64,000 nucleotides of DNA from the NCBI RefSeq assembly GCF_003576645.1, contig NC_044921.1, forward strand, positions 27,487,796-27,551,795. Direction: 5' to 3'. The position numbers and the translations under genes were made by a program. Each line of letters opens with the position of its first letter. Position 1 is the first letter of the stretch. This DNA comes from Ipomoea triloba. Taxonomy: Eukaryota > Streptophyta > Magnoliopsida > Solanales > Convolvulaceae. The notes beneath the pieces were generated by a model, which saw only the letters and a list, made by a program, of their open reading frames with translations, did not search any database and was not told the origin of the DNA. Shown here in pieces: positions 23,914 to 34,989 of the stretch.

Positions 23914-25508
23914 CTAATCTTTTACACCTACAAACATCACCATCTCCTGAGTTGGTAGTGTGTCTTCCCACTCTATTTGGTTAAGGGGATCATCATACTC
24001 AGTACATGAGTGAAATGGACTAATCTCTCCCTCACTTATCAACTCGTCCCTCCCCAATTTATTGGGTTCTTCTTCTACAAAGTTGTAACTATCATATTCT
24101 TCTCCCAATAAACTAGTGTCCCTATATACTCCCATCAATATATTGTTGTCTATCGTAGACTTGTCCTTCCAAAAATTAAAACATTCATAGTCGCAAACAG
24201 CAGAGATATTAATGCGTAGGGAGTTGTCTTTACAAGGAGTATAAATATTTTGATCAAAACCTTTGGACTTGTTTATAAGATTGTCAATTAATTCCATGGA
24301 TTCATCCTCCCAAAAATAAAAACATTCAGTTTCATGAGCGTTTAAATCATTGTGGCATTTTGAAAGGGAGTCATCCGAACAAGTGTCAAAAGTGAATTTA
24401 TCAAAAGAACAAGGGATTTCAACAGTGTTAATGCAAGAAGAATTAGATTCGTTACCATATGTAGGCTCTTCGTCTTCCCATACGACTTCAATTCCTTCAT
24501 CTTCGCTCTCCATCTCCACCTCTTTTGGATTTTCCAATTCGAAAATTGGAACTTCTTCTAGTACGGGAGCATAACAATCTACCATCCCTTCACTTCCTAC
24601 CTTCTTTTCAACGGTTTGTGCATCCTTGGATTGGCTTCCAGAGTTGGGAGATTTTCTTCAAGTGGATAACTTATCCGTGATGAACTTGTTCTCATGAACT
24701 TCTCCATCATGGCTAGCATTTTTGTTTCGATCTCCTCCAATGGAAGTCCTTCTTTGCGGAAAGTAGCGAGATAATGCTTTAATTCACTCCTAATTTCGGC
24801 TTTCAAGTTAGTCGTATCCTCCTTGGCCATTCTTGTGAATACTTCTATTCTTTCTTTAAGAGCTTCGATTTCGTCTTTGGCCGGAGAGATATAATCACAA
24901 GGATCGGTTGTGGTAAAATATGGATTAGAAGGTAGTGTTTCTAGGAAATGTGTAGGGTTGTTTACGTTAAGAACTTGTAATGGAGATGGGTGTTGGTTGT
25001 TCAGGTGGGAACCGTAAAGTAGAAATGACTCAAGAGTACAGCTTGGGTCAATTGTTCTCATTATTTGTACAAGCTTACTTTCTATGTTTCGAGATATTGC
25101 TTTGAAGCTTAATGAGTCATTTTGATAAGCGAAATGTTGTGAGGGAAATTCGTTTTGACAAGGTGGGTTGTGGTCGGTATGAAATGGGTAAGAGGTTGGA
25201 TGGGGGAAATAGTGATATGGATAAGGGTTTAGAGGGGGATAGTGATATATTGGTGGACTGTAAGCATGAATTAGATGTGGGTAAATAGGATATGAGTGGG
25301 GTGGAACATAGTTCGAATGATTACCCTCATGGTGTGGGTAACCATGGGGATGCATTTGAGCTCTCATTGGCAAGCTTCTAATTGATTTTTCAATGGAGAT
25401 TTCCTGCACAAAGCTTAACCAACGACAAATATTCGCAACTAGAAGTAGTTGCAGGTGAGCAGAAAGATATTCAAGGTAATGAAGCTCACTTCCAAAAGCA
25501 AATAACAA
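23914..25508 (-). pseudogene. Gag-like leader ORF of non-autonomous Athila-like element C (frameshifted)
   Basis: Two minus-strand frames, 25508-24597 (303 aa) and 24585-23914 (223 aa), follow each other in different frames with a 12-base offset. One frameshift near 24597 therefore splits one original ORF. The first part has a Pro/Tyr/His-rich segment (residues 50-120) followed by a helical, charged segment (EALKERIEVFTRMAKED). The second is acidic (VEMESEDEG). There is no zinc knuckle, protease or RT. The position just after a PBS and LTR places it as the gag region of a non-autonomous Athila-related element. The element's 3' part is missing. Confidence 0.6.
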
Positions 25509-25599
25509 AAATAAGAAAACAAATTAAGCAAAAGAAAAAGCAATGCAAGAACTCTTAAAAATTAACTCCGAAAACGTCAACACAATTAAAAACCGTTTG

Positions 25600-25620
25600 C
25601 CATCCCCGGCAACGACGCCA
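25600..25620 (-). promoter_or_regulatory. Primer binding site of element C (Asp-tRNA type)
   Basis: The minus strand reads TGGCGTCGTTGCCGGGGATG, close to the TGGCGCCGTTGCCGGGGA PBS typical of Athila/Tat elements. It lies three bases inside the LTR end at 25624. Confidence 0.85.
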
Positions 25621-25623
25621 TTT

Positions 25624-26868
25624 TGATGCTGTGAATTTAGTGGGAGTGAATGTGAAGGTGGTAAAACGAAGAGTCAAGACTCCCCGAGTGTCGTGTCTCT
25701 CAAGGATGGCGAATGGGAATCAAATTAGTGTTGACCTTAATGGTGTTAAAAGGTAAGAGTTACAAGTATTACAAGAGATTGGTTTAATGTGTAAGTTTGG
25801 GGTTGTAGGAATGGGATTACACTAAATAATGCAAAAGAAATGAAAGGGGTGTGCACCAATGTCAAACAAATTGATTGATCTTCTTAGGGAATTTGGGAAA
25901 CGAGTTTCGCGATCAAGTAAGGGAGTCAAGGCCTTAGTACCGAGTGGCGTCACACTCAGACTCTCAATCTTCATTCGGTTGAGGCATTTTATCGAACACC
26001 TAGTCTACCACTCCTCTCGGATCTCGTCTTCTCGGACTAAAAGCGGAGATATGGGTGAGTTGGGCTCGTGAGAGGCCGCTATCGCGCACTCTCTCACTTC
26101 TACTCAGTTTACTAACTATTCCGGCCGAAATAGAAGTAAAATTTGAACAACATCATCCATACAAACATCAATCCTACTTCTACCATTCTCAAATCATAGA
26201 GCAATGTCTAATCAACAATCAATAGTTTAACAAGGGCACACACACCCAAATTACTCTACTCAATCATAGAAATCATTCTAAACAACAAAACAAAATTACT
26301 TTCAACAATAAGTCTAAACAAGCAATCCAATGGGAAGAGTATTTTACCAAAGGAATGGTGAGTTCTACATCTTCAATCCATCTTCAACTCTAAAAGATCT
26401 ATACTAATCTAATGGGAATAATGTGTTTTTCCTCCCCAAAGGGGAAGGAATAGAAAGAGAAATCAGATCTGAAAGTTGGGAGAGTCCTCCCTTCAAAATA
26501 AGAAAGAAGGGTTTAAATAGCTGTCCAAAGAGTCGAAATTCCGCTGTTGCCCTACTGGGCGCGTCCACACCCGTCACCACATGTGTGGCTATGCGTGGCA
26601 GCTCTTTGGAATTATTCCACGCCTGCTCACATGCGTGTGAGGGTGCGTGGCAGCCTCCTGCTGGTTGATTCTTCGTTTGTTGCTTCTTTTTGGCCAAAGA
26701 CAATGCTATATCCTGTGGAAATGATTCAAAAATGCATTCTTTGAATTGGATCTGTCAAATAGGTGTTAATTATAGGTTTATCCATGAAAGATGATCACAA
26801 TTGGGTGCTAAAACACTAAAATGTCATCTAAACATGACCCAAATCTTAACTGTTTTTGGCGCTTATCA
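25624..26868 (-). mobile_element. 5' LTR of Athila-like element C
   Basis: On the minus strand the 1245-bp LTR begins TGATAAGCGCC at 26868 and ends ACAGCATCA at 25624, next to the PBS. It contains a GC-rich CACGC/GCGTG block at 26558-26655. It resembles the B LTR (57658-58978) in layout and in the TCAAGACTCCCCGAGTGTCG-like segment near its 3' end. GTAGT at 26869-26873 would be the target duplication. Confidence 0.8.
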
Positions 26869-26906
26869 GTAGTGTCATTTGGTTTCCTTAACGTTACCAT
26901 GCTTAG

Positions 26907-27043
26907 CTATAAATAGGTATGAACATTGCAATAGTTCTATACAGCCATAATGCAGTGAAAATAATGACATAAATACATTCAGTGTAATCTGCTGTTCATC
27001 GTTGCCAACAATGGCGCCTTTGTTCGTCGTTGCCAACGATCAA
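26907..27043 (+). promoter_or_regulatory. Candidate host promoter and first coding exon
   Basis: A perfect plant TATA box (CTATAAATAG, 26907-26916) is followed 95 bp later by an ATG in very good plant context (CAACAATGGC, 27011). Eleven codons (MAPLFVVANDQ) run directly into a GTATGT donor at 27044. Downstream exons could not be identified. The element C LTR ends only about 40 bp upstream. Alternatively this is a chance arrangement or a short element's leader. Confidence 0.3.
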
Positions 27044-27177
27044 GTATGTTTGCCCTGCTTGTATTGTATTTGACAATTTATAGTTTTGTGTGGTAGTTAA
27101 CTAGTGCTACTTAATTTTTATAGAATAAGTCTTTTTATTGAATTTTTAAAACGTAAGATGTGAAATATTTTTTAATC

Positions 27178-27217
<40 letters not shown>

Positions 27218-27572
27218 AAAGGTATTTTATTTTTTAGGAATTTAATAGATTTGGTTGCACAATGAAAAGAAAAAAATACAAAACCAAACAAAACTTTATT
27301 CATATAGTGCGAACGTGCGTTGTTGTGAAACTCAAAATTTTTACTAATATTATTTTGACAATAAATACTTTCAAACTTATTTTATGATACATAATTATAT
27401 AGGTTTAGAATTATGTGACCAAAATTATTTTAGATAAATATTATTTATTATATTTGAATGTTTTCAAAATTATTATTATATGATACAAAATTATGAGTTT
27501 ATTATTATATTTATTTATGTAAGTTAAAATTATTTGAGACTAATATTATTGATTATTATAATTTTTAAAAAC

Positions 27573-27610
<38 letters not shown>

Positions 27611-28695
27611 ATAATATGATTTTGAATCTATACAAATTTTGTTTGTATATTTATAAATATAATAATATGTCTATTTCTATTTCTTCTAGTCTCTTGAACC
27701 TATTGTTTAATATGTGATTTTGAACCACATAATCTGATCTCTTCTCACGAATCACGAGAACCAGCTGTCATCCACCTAATAACACTTCCCGTTCACGCCT
27801 CTCTTTGTCCTTCACGCCTTCTCACCTTTCAATCTCCAGTTCAAAAGAAAACTTCACGCCTTCTCAGGTCTCTCTCCCCCTCCTCCTAACGCTCCCCGTT
27901 GTGGGAGACAGAATAAGATGGTCGCCGGCATCTCGAGAGCTCAAAGACAAAGACACCGCAACGCTTACAGATCAGAGGATGGTCGCCGGCATCTCCTCCA
28001 TTTCCGATGCACTGAAGCAGCGCATGATGTTATCTTTTTCACGGCTTCTCTGCGCAGGTGAAAGGAACAGCTAACCGAGTTTGGAGTTTTGCTGGTGGAG
28101 GTTATTACTCAAATCAAAACAAAAGAGGAGATATTGTAATAGCTATGGATCCAACACACACTCACCGTCACCCACTCTCTCATCTTTTTCTTCTTTTCTC
28201 TTTGTACTACGGCCTAAACGGAGCTGAACCGGAGGGGAAGCAATAGAACCAACAGATCTGAAAGTACGGCCCTAAAGGTGTTTTTTATTTTTTATTTTAG
28301 TTTTTCATTTTTTAATTTTCAACTCTCCTCCTTCAGATCTGTACATAACAGTGGTGCGGCGTGGCGGAGGAAGGATGAACAGCGGCGGCGGAGCGAGGAA
28401 CAGCAGCAGCGGCGGTGTGGAAATCTTTAGGGTTTTTGGCTTGTCTCTGACTCTCTGTGATGTTCAATTTCTTTTCTTTTTTTTTTTTTTTGATTTTTTT
28501 TGTTTTGTTTTAGTGAATGGAGAAAGGATTTTTTATTTTTTTTTGTTTTGTTTCACTGTGATTCTTCATTTCAGATTGTATGTAAATTTTTGATAAATTA
28601 TGCAATGTATTATTGATATTTTAGTGTTTTACTGAAAATTAATTTTGAGTTTGGCAATAATTTCTTTTATTGTATATTTGTATGGATGAATATAA

Positions 28696-28732
<37 letters not shown>

Positions 28733-28745
28733 TATTAGTCACCTT
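27044..28745. other. Unassigned region with AT microsatellites and a GC-richer part
   Basis: (AT)n tracts lie at 27181-27212 and 28699-28728, and an (ATA)n run near 27572-27610. From 27721 to 28440 the sequence is less AT-rich, with ATGGTCGCCGGCATCTC repeated at 27918 and 27979 and a frame MVAGISSISDALKQRMM that stops after about 30 codons. It could be the 5' end of a decayed gene. No family recognised. Confidence 0.35.
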
Positions 28746-28886
28746 CGCGGCACCCCCACGTGGGGGTGCCGCGGAAAGTAATTAATTAAAAAGAAAATAA
28801 AAAAAATGAATTCCTTTCCGCGGCACCCGTAAGGGGGTGCCGCGGAAAGCACAGACTTTGATATTTACTAAGGTGCCGCGGCACCT
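28746..28886. repeat. Cluster of three CCGCGG palindromes
   Basis: A 28-bp perfect palindrome (28746-28773, core CCCCCACGTGGGGG) is followed by an inverted repeat with 15-base arms (28814-28828 and 28834-28849, core CCGCGGCACC) and a 16-bp perfect palindrome AGGTGCCGCGGCACCT (28871-28886). All share GGTGCCGCGG. The surroundings are AT-rich. Confidence 0.88.
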
Positions 28887-29446
28887 AAAGGCGTTTGGTT
28901 CAAGTTATATAAGATAACTAAGGTTATATTTACTTGGTAATATAAGATGAGAATGTAACATAACCTCGGATATACCCCGATTTTTTAGGTAATCTCACAT
29001 TCCCTTATCTTATTCCTAATATTGAGCTTTTGGCATTTTAATCAATTTATCTTATTTCCGTTGTCTTATTTACCTACTTCAATTTTATCTTATTTCCGTT
29101 CCCTCACTAGGCTCAAGGATTCATTATATGCATATATGATATATGTAATATCATATTTGAATATCCGAAATATTCAAATATTAGGAATTGCCTACAGTAT
29201 TAGATCACATATTCTTTGAGTAAAAATTTAGTTTTGAAAGCACCAAATCTACAGTATCACATACAATTATATTAGGACAACTCTGTCAAGGACCTTGTGG
29301 TTCAGTGGCATCAAATCCTTCCTTTTATATTGACTCTTGTGCTTCAATAAGTTGAGAAAGTAGTTATACTGCATTGTAATAGAGTTAGTAGTATTCAAAA
29401 AAATATTAGGACAACTCTAGCATTTATAGAAATCATATTTCATATA
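28887..29446. mobile_element. Possible one-ended MITE-like sequence
   Basis: AAAGGCGTTTGGTTCAAG at 28887 resembles a plant MITE terminus and is followed by repeated ATAAGAT/TCTTATTTCCG words. I could not find the opposite inverted end, so this is either truncated or unrelated. The rest of the interval shows nothing else. Confidence 0.25.
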
Positions 29447-29927
29447 TCTATATACGGAGTAAATTTAAAATTTTTTACTCACTATATTTTTATTAAGTTT
29501 TTCTGTAATATGCTAGATTAAAAAAAAATTGCACTTTACTTTTGCAATAAAAAATGCTAGAAATTGGTATCACATTGTTATATGAACTTGCAGGTAATAA
29601 TGACAAAAATCCAAATATAACATGAAAAAAAATTTAAAAAGACGCAATATTAGACATTCTAATGATTTAGAACTTAGCTTTGTAAGTTAAAGACACACAC
29701 TCACAACATTCACTTCTCTTTAGCAAAAACATTCAAATTGATTTGGGGTGAAAATGACCAATTTTTATGTATGATTAAAAATGCCATATAGAAAGAAGTA
29801 TTCAATAAAATTGCAATGTTTAGCATTATGAATTTCTTTCTTTTATTCATCATTTATTTTTTTATATATTAGACTATAAATTATATATAATATCGTTGGC
29901 CGTGCATCGCACGGGTACAAATACTAG
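29447..29927 (+). mobile_element. Small non-autonomous Helitron
   Basis: The 3' end is clear: a CCGTGC/GCACGG hairpin, then GTACAAATACTAG at 29927 followed by T. The 5' end is proposed at A|TCTATATACGGAGTAAATTT (29447), which is less certain. The interior is AT-rich and non-coding. Confidence 0.5.
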
Positions 29928-30018
29928 TTTTCATATGTAATGAATCAAAATGGGCAATTTCATATATAATGAATCAATAAAAATACGATGCTTGTAAATG
30001 GCAAACAAGCTCTCTTAA

Positions 30019-30464
30019 GGCGTGTTTGGAAAGTAAGAAAATGACTTTTCAAAAATATTTTTTAGAAAATGAGTCATTTTATGGAAAATGAATTCATTTT
30101 CGGTGTTTGAATGTACTCTGGCAAACTGTCTGTGTGTGTTTGGTTTCTGGAAAATGAGTAGAAATGTATGATTATATATTTTTATTATTTTATTTAAAAT
30201 ATAAAAATATATAAACTAATAATATTTATTAGAAATTAGAAATAACTTTTTTTTTTACAAAAAAAAAACATCGTTCGAAGCCATTTTACATTTCCGAAAA
30301 ATGACTTCCAAATTTTTTGTCCGGAAGTCATTTTCCGGAAAAATGAGCTCATTTTTCGTGGTCAACGAAAAATATTTTATGTTGACCACATTTTCGGATG
30401 TTGCCAAACACCAAAAGCCCGGAAAATGATTTCCGGAAATCATTTTCCGGGTTACCAAACACCC
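30019..30464. mobile_element. Tourist-like MITE
   Basis: Terminal inverted repeats GGCGTGTTTGG and CCAAACACCC are flanked on both sides by TTAA (30015-30018 and 30465-30468), consistent with a TTA/TAA-type target site. The interior repeats GAAAATGA and TTTTCCGGAAA motifs and encodes nothing. Near-identical direct repeats (about 47 bp) lie outside each end. Confidence 0.7.
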
Positions 30465-30689
30465 TTAATTTCATATATAATGAATCAACAATATATACGA
30501 TGCTTGTAAATTCCAAAAGAAATATATACATAACACAGTATACACATGTATACATACAAAATGATATATTTCAATTACAACTAATTTTTGCTTAATGCAT
30601 GTGGATTTAAATTCCAGCATACAAATATATACTAACTTGATGTATATATAAAAATTAATGTTGGTTTTAGACATAATAATCAACCAGAC

Positions 30690-30865
30690 AGAGATTATAA
30701 ATTAAAGGCTATGATATCAAATGTTAGATATAAATAATCTAACCATATAGAATAGTTTACGAGAAACCTAACCTCGTAGCAGCGAAAGCTGAAGTAATGT
30801 TGATCTCCAGCCACAGTTGTTGTGATGCCTCTTGAACTAGACCGTTAGCCATATTTAGCTTAGAA
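30690..30865 (-). mobile_element. Degenerate PBS/LTR-like remnant
   Basis: GGCTATGATATCA at 30707 resembles a decayed reverse complement of the initiator-Met PBS and is followed, ten bases on, by TGTTAGATATAAATAATC, as at a Copia LTR end on the minus strand. No second LTR or coding region was found. Confidence 0.25.
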
Positions 30866-31733
30866 ATTTGGTATTTGTGTTACAGCTAGAGTCAATACTT
30901 TTCTAAACTGTGAGTAGTTTAAATGCTTAGAAATTTCTTAATGTATGTACACTTCAATGCGAAAGATTCTGTGTGCTTTTGGATTCTACTGCAATTGCAG
31001 TTGCCCGTGAGTTTCCTTCTTTTGGAGCTGTAGTGCTCGTTTTGATTGAACATCATTAGACATGAGAGTACTTAAGGCAGTGAGCTTGAACATCATTTCT
31101 TATTTAGATTGGTTGGGATCTTCTAGATATTTTATATTGGTGTCTAATTTTCTGTTGTCCTCATGGAATTCTCAGGAAATGCTCAAGGAATGTGGAGTAC
31201 CACCTTTTTCAAAGTGGGAGAAGGAATAGTTTTTGATCCACAGTTTAAGGTTTGTTGGCTGTAGACTTTTTCTGAGTGTTTTCATTAGATTTGACAATTT
31301 TATACTCGCTGTCAACATACTGCCATGCTCCTTGCGTCTGGGTTGTAAACTGTTGAAGTTAGGAGTAATTTGTGTAGTATCTTTTCACGTATTGGTAACT
31401 GAGTTCCTTTTATCTCTTTTTTTACATTTTGATGTACAGCAAATAGTTTTAAGGAATCCATAAGTTTGCAAAAAATTGGGTATACTTAACAGGGATGCTT
31501 CTGCATTAGCTGCAAAAGATAAAGATAACTCTACAGTGTTGGAAATGTATCTGCCAAGACAGTTGCCCAGAATATAAAATCTTCAGAAATGGTTAAAGTA
31601 AGTAGCTGTACCTCTACTCCATGGTTTGCCCCCTCCCTTTTTTTTTTTTTTTTTAATTCAAATTTTAAGATTGGGAATTTAAACAGCTTTCAACCAAATT
31701 CTTTAGGCCTGTAGCTCGTCGAGCAGCTCGCAA

Positions 31734-31772
<39 letters not shown>

Positions 31773-33190
31773 TCTGATGTGGCTGGATTTTGGGAGTGTA
31801 GAGTGGACAACAAAAAGAGGTACTATCCACAAGTGGGTTTCCATTACTCACCATTTGGATGACAATGAAAACTTCACTACTGACTTTAGAGCATAAAAAT
31901 GGAATTTCTTTTTTCATTTTCTTACAAATTTGTATTCTGCGAACTTCAAGATATTTTTGTTTCAGTTCTAGCTCCTTTCAAGGAAATCTATAGTCACTCA
32001 AAATTTTAATGTGGCTGTTTTATTTTCCTCTTTATTGGATTAGCTTATTAGTGTTTTAAATTGGCTATAGAATTATATTTTATTTCTGATTGATTCCCTC
32101 ATTTATCTACAGTGTTAATGTGGCTGAGATCATTTGTGGTTTGATCAAGAATTTGCCTCCTAATTCTACTGGCGTGACTCTGATGTCCATGGGTGTTGAT
32201 ATTTTGACAAAGATGCTAAAATGGTAATTCTTTCCACCTATGTTGGCTCTCGCTTCACTCTTTCTCACTGTTACTCTAATTGTAATTGGCTTTATATACT
32301 CTAGTGGCATTAATATGGCATCTGAGTTTACCTTTTTGTAGTTAATTGTAATTTATTTTTTGGTTGTTCCAATAAGAATGCTATGAGTTATGTTCTGGAG
32401 TCTTCTAATTATAGTAACTTGTGAGGTTTCTATATCCTAATACCTTGGAGGATCTTTCTCACTAATTTGTTTTGACTATTCTGTATGGTTGTATATATGA
32501 TGATTGCACTAATTTACGTGTCAAGGTAAGTTGTGATCTTCTGAAAATAATAAACTAAGACTTGGTGAACTCCATGCTACTTTTTCTGTCATGGGTTATG
32601 GTAATTTGTCACAAAAGGTTTGATTCTTTCTCTGTCGCTCCTGCAGGATTTGTCATACTCTACTTCTGATATGATAGACAAGATTTGAGCAAAATTTGAT
32701 GACATATTAGTTGCAGAATTGTTTTTTTATACAAAATTTTAGAGCAAAATGTAATTTTGCAGAATTTTTCTGTCCATATTAGTTGCATAATTTTTTTTAT
32801 ACTTGTTTTCAATCACCTTTTCTTTTAAAAATGTGCCCTTTACTAACTAGCTACTTCTGCTTTATATTTTTGCTCCTTTCACCTCTATAGTTGAGCAAGT
32901 TGCCTGCCTTTTCTGAGCTGATGGTGCATTATGGAGAGCGTTGTTACAAGTATTCTTGACATTATTGTCATTCCCTGCTGTGTAGAGGCTGCTCATATAT
33001 TTTCTTACAGTAATTTCTTTGACTATTTGTTTGCTGATCAGATATCTTGATTTGTTTCATATCTCATGATTAAATGAACCATGCCATCACCATAAGTATA
33101 CACAAATATTTATACCATGAATCATGTATGACTAGGTCTTTTTGGTTGATGAGCTAATGTTGCTTTAAGAATTGCCAATTTCAATCGCTT
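30866..33190 (+). pseudogene. Decayed intron-containing gene region with an FF-domain-like exon
   Basis: Several short coding-like blocks are bounded by plausible AG/GT sites and separated by T-rich sequence. The block at 31176-31249 encodes EMLKECGVPPFSKWEKE, very like the FF-domain stretch of plant PRP40/TCERG1-type pre-mRNA-processing proteins. It is broken by a TAG and a frame change before IVFDPQFK. Other blocks (for example 31494-31599 and 32112-32222) are not recognised and also change frame. PRP40 homologs act in early spliceosome assembly. This copy looks non-functional, perhaps a captured or duplicated fragment. An (AT)n tract lies at 31737-31770. Confidence 0.45.
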
Positions 33191-33218
33191 AAAGATCATG
33201 TGCTACATTCCTTCTTCA

Positions 33219-33496
33219 GCGAAAGAGAGTAGTCTTGCTCCAACCTTGCTAAGCATCAACTTGGCCCCGGGGGTCGGCCAAGATGACCCCGAGGTCGGCC
33301 GGTCAACCTCATGGGGTCGGTTTGGGCCCGAGGTGGCCAAGCTGGGTGGGCTCGAGTCGACCCCTGCACTCCTACTCCATGTTAGCCCACGACGAGCACG
33401 GGTATGATTTATCCATCATTAGTCCCCCACTCTCTGAGCTGCGAGAAGTCATCAGCGAAAGAGAGTAGTCTTGCTCCGACCTTGCTAAGCATCACT
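33219..33496. repeat. 43-bp direct repeat flanking an LTR-start-like segment
   Basis: CAGCGAAAGAGAGTAGTCTT and the following bases occur at 33219-33262 and 33453-33496. Between them the minus strand reads GTGGGGGACTAATGATGG (33415-33432), which looks like a PPT plus LTR start of Tat-type elements. It could be the remnant of a second Tat LTR. Confidence 0.5.
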
Positions 33497-34862
33497 CTTC
33501 ACCTGGAGTCCCTTCCTTTAAGCTCCTTCTCTTGAGATATTGGACAAGCTCTTCGACTTGAGCTCTCCACGATAGGTCCTTTAACTCGGACACCAGAACT
33601 TGAGCACCTTGAGATGAGCTCCAAGGCTTCAGGTCCAACCTCGTTTCGAATGACCTCTAGGATTTGAGGTCGGCAAAGATGACCCCACAGAGGAGTCGGA
33701 CAAGATGATCCCGCGGAGGGGTGAGCCAAGATGACCCCGCGGAGGGGTCGGCTAAGATGACCCCGCGGAGTGGTCGGTCGAGTTGACCTCGCAAAGGGGG
33801 TTTGGCTAAGATGACCTCGCGGAGGGGTCGGCCAGGATGACCCCACGGAGGGGTCAGCAAAGATGACCTCGCGGAGGGATAGGCCATGACCTTGAGGTCG
33901 GCCAAGTCATGGCGTATTTGATATTTGCTGTTGTTCTTGTCGTTGCTCTTACAAAATATTGTATTTTTTACTTCATGCTTTTGTCGTTGTTGTATGCTTT
34001 TCCAAGTTGGCGTTAGGCCCGGGTGCCTCAACCCTTGACCCTTAGCACACCTGTTCGATGGTAGGCGAGATTAATCCTCGGAGGTTATGTCGTTCTAAGT
34101 CGAGACCATTTGGTCTTATACCTAGAGACTCTTCCGTTCGGCAATAGGCGAAGTCGGACCTCGTATCGCCCCTAGGGCTTTTAGTCGTCCTAAGTCGAGG
34201 CCATTTGGCCTTGCGTCTAGGGACTCTTCCGTTCGGCAATAGGCAAGGTCGAACCTTGTATTGCCCCTAGAGTGTTTGGTCTTTTAAGTTAAAGCCTTTA
34301 GGCTATTGGACTTAAAGACTTGTCCGTCCGGCGATAGGCGAGGTCGGGCCTTGTATCGCCCCTAGGACTTTAGCCATTTTAAATGAGGCGGGCTAAGGTT
34401 ATGAGGTCGGCCCTAGAGTGACCCAGGGGTCGGCCGAGAGGCGACCTGGAGGTCAGTTGCACGGTGACCACGGAGGTTGGCCAAATATGCGACCCGAAGG
34501 TCGGTCGCACGGTGACCACGGAGGCCGGCTGAAGGAGCGACCCGGAGCTCGTCCGAAGAAGTGACCCAAAGGTCGGCCGCGCAGTAACCGCGGGGGTCGG
34601 TCAAAGGAGCGACCTAGAGGTCGTCCGAAGAAGTGACCCGGATGTCGGCCGCACGGTAACCGCGGGGGTCTGCCGAAGGAGCAACCCGGAGGTCGTCCAA
34701 AAAGTGACCCGGAGGTCGGTCGCACGGTGACCGCGGGGGTCGGCCGAACGCTAACTACGGGATTTTCGAAATTTCATCCTCCACGATCCTCCACGACTTC
34801 ATTTGTGGCTTTTGTTCGAGAGGTTGGCCACAAAGACTCTTCGAGGGGTCGACCCGAACAAC
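33497..34862 (-). mobile_element. 3' LTR of degenerate Tat-lineage element
   Basis: On the minus strand the LTR starts TGTTCGGGTCGACCCC at 34862, right after a purine tract. It is built of GC-rich tandem repeats: GACCCCGCGGAGGGGTCGG units (33675-33870), about 92-bp units with TTCGGCAATAGGCGAGGTCG (34115-34370) and about 90-bp units with GGAGGTCGGCCGCACGGTGA (34420-34745). The lower-coordinate end is not certain. Confidence 0.6.
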
Positions 34863-34885
34863 CCTCCTCCCCCTCCAGCAAACAA
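34863..34885 (-). promoter_or_regulatory. Polypurine tract of the Tat element
   Basis: The minus strand reads TGGAGGGGGAGGAGGGT directly before TGTTCGGG. A purine run just upstream of an LTR start is the expected plus-strand primer site. Confidence 0.55.
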
Positions 34886-34989
34886 TAATGAAATGAGTGT
34901 AAGGAAATTTGCTATTTTATTATGGAATGCAACTTAAGGAGACGAACCACCTTACAACACAGTGTTTATTGGTAATACTTAAGCAGGTG

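Noticed and set aside
27810..27866. TTCACGCCTTCTCA repeated at a 42-bp distance
   Set aside because: Only about 15 bases match, so it is not one of the full 42-bp duplications. The spacing is probably coincidence.
33198..34725. Arg/Pro-rich frames in the GC-rich repeats
   Set aside because: Low-complexity translations of tandem LTR repeats present in several frames at once.
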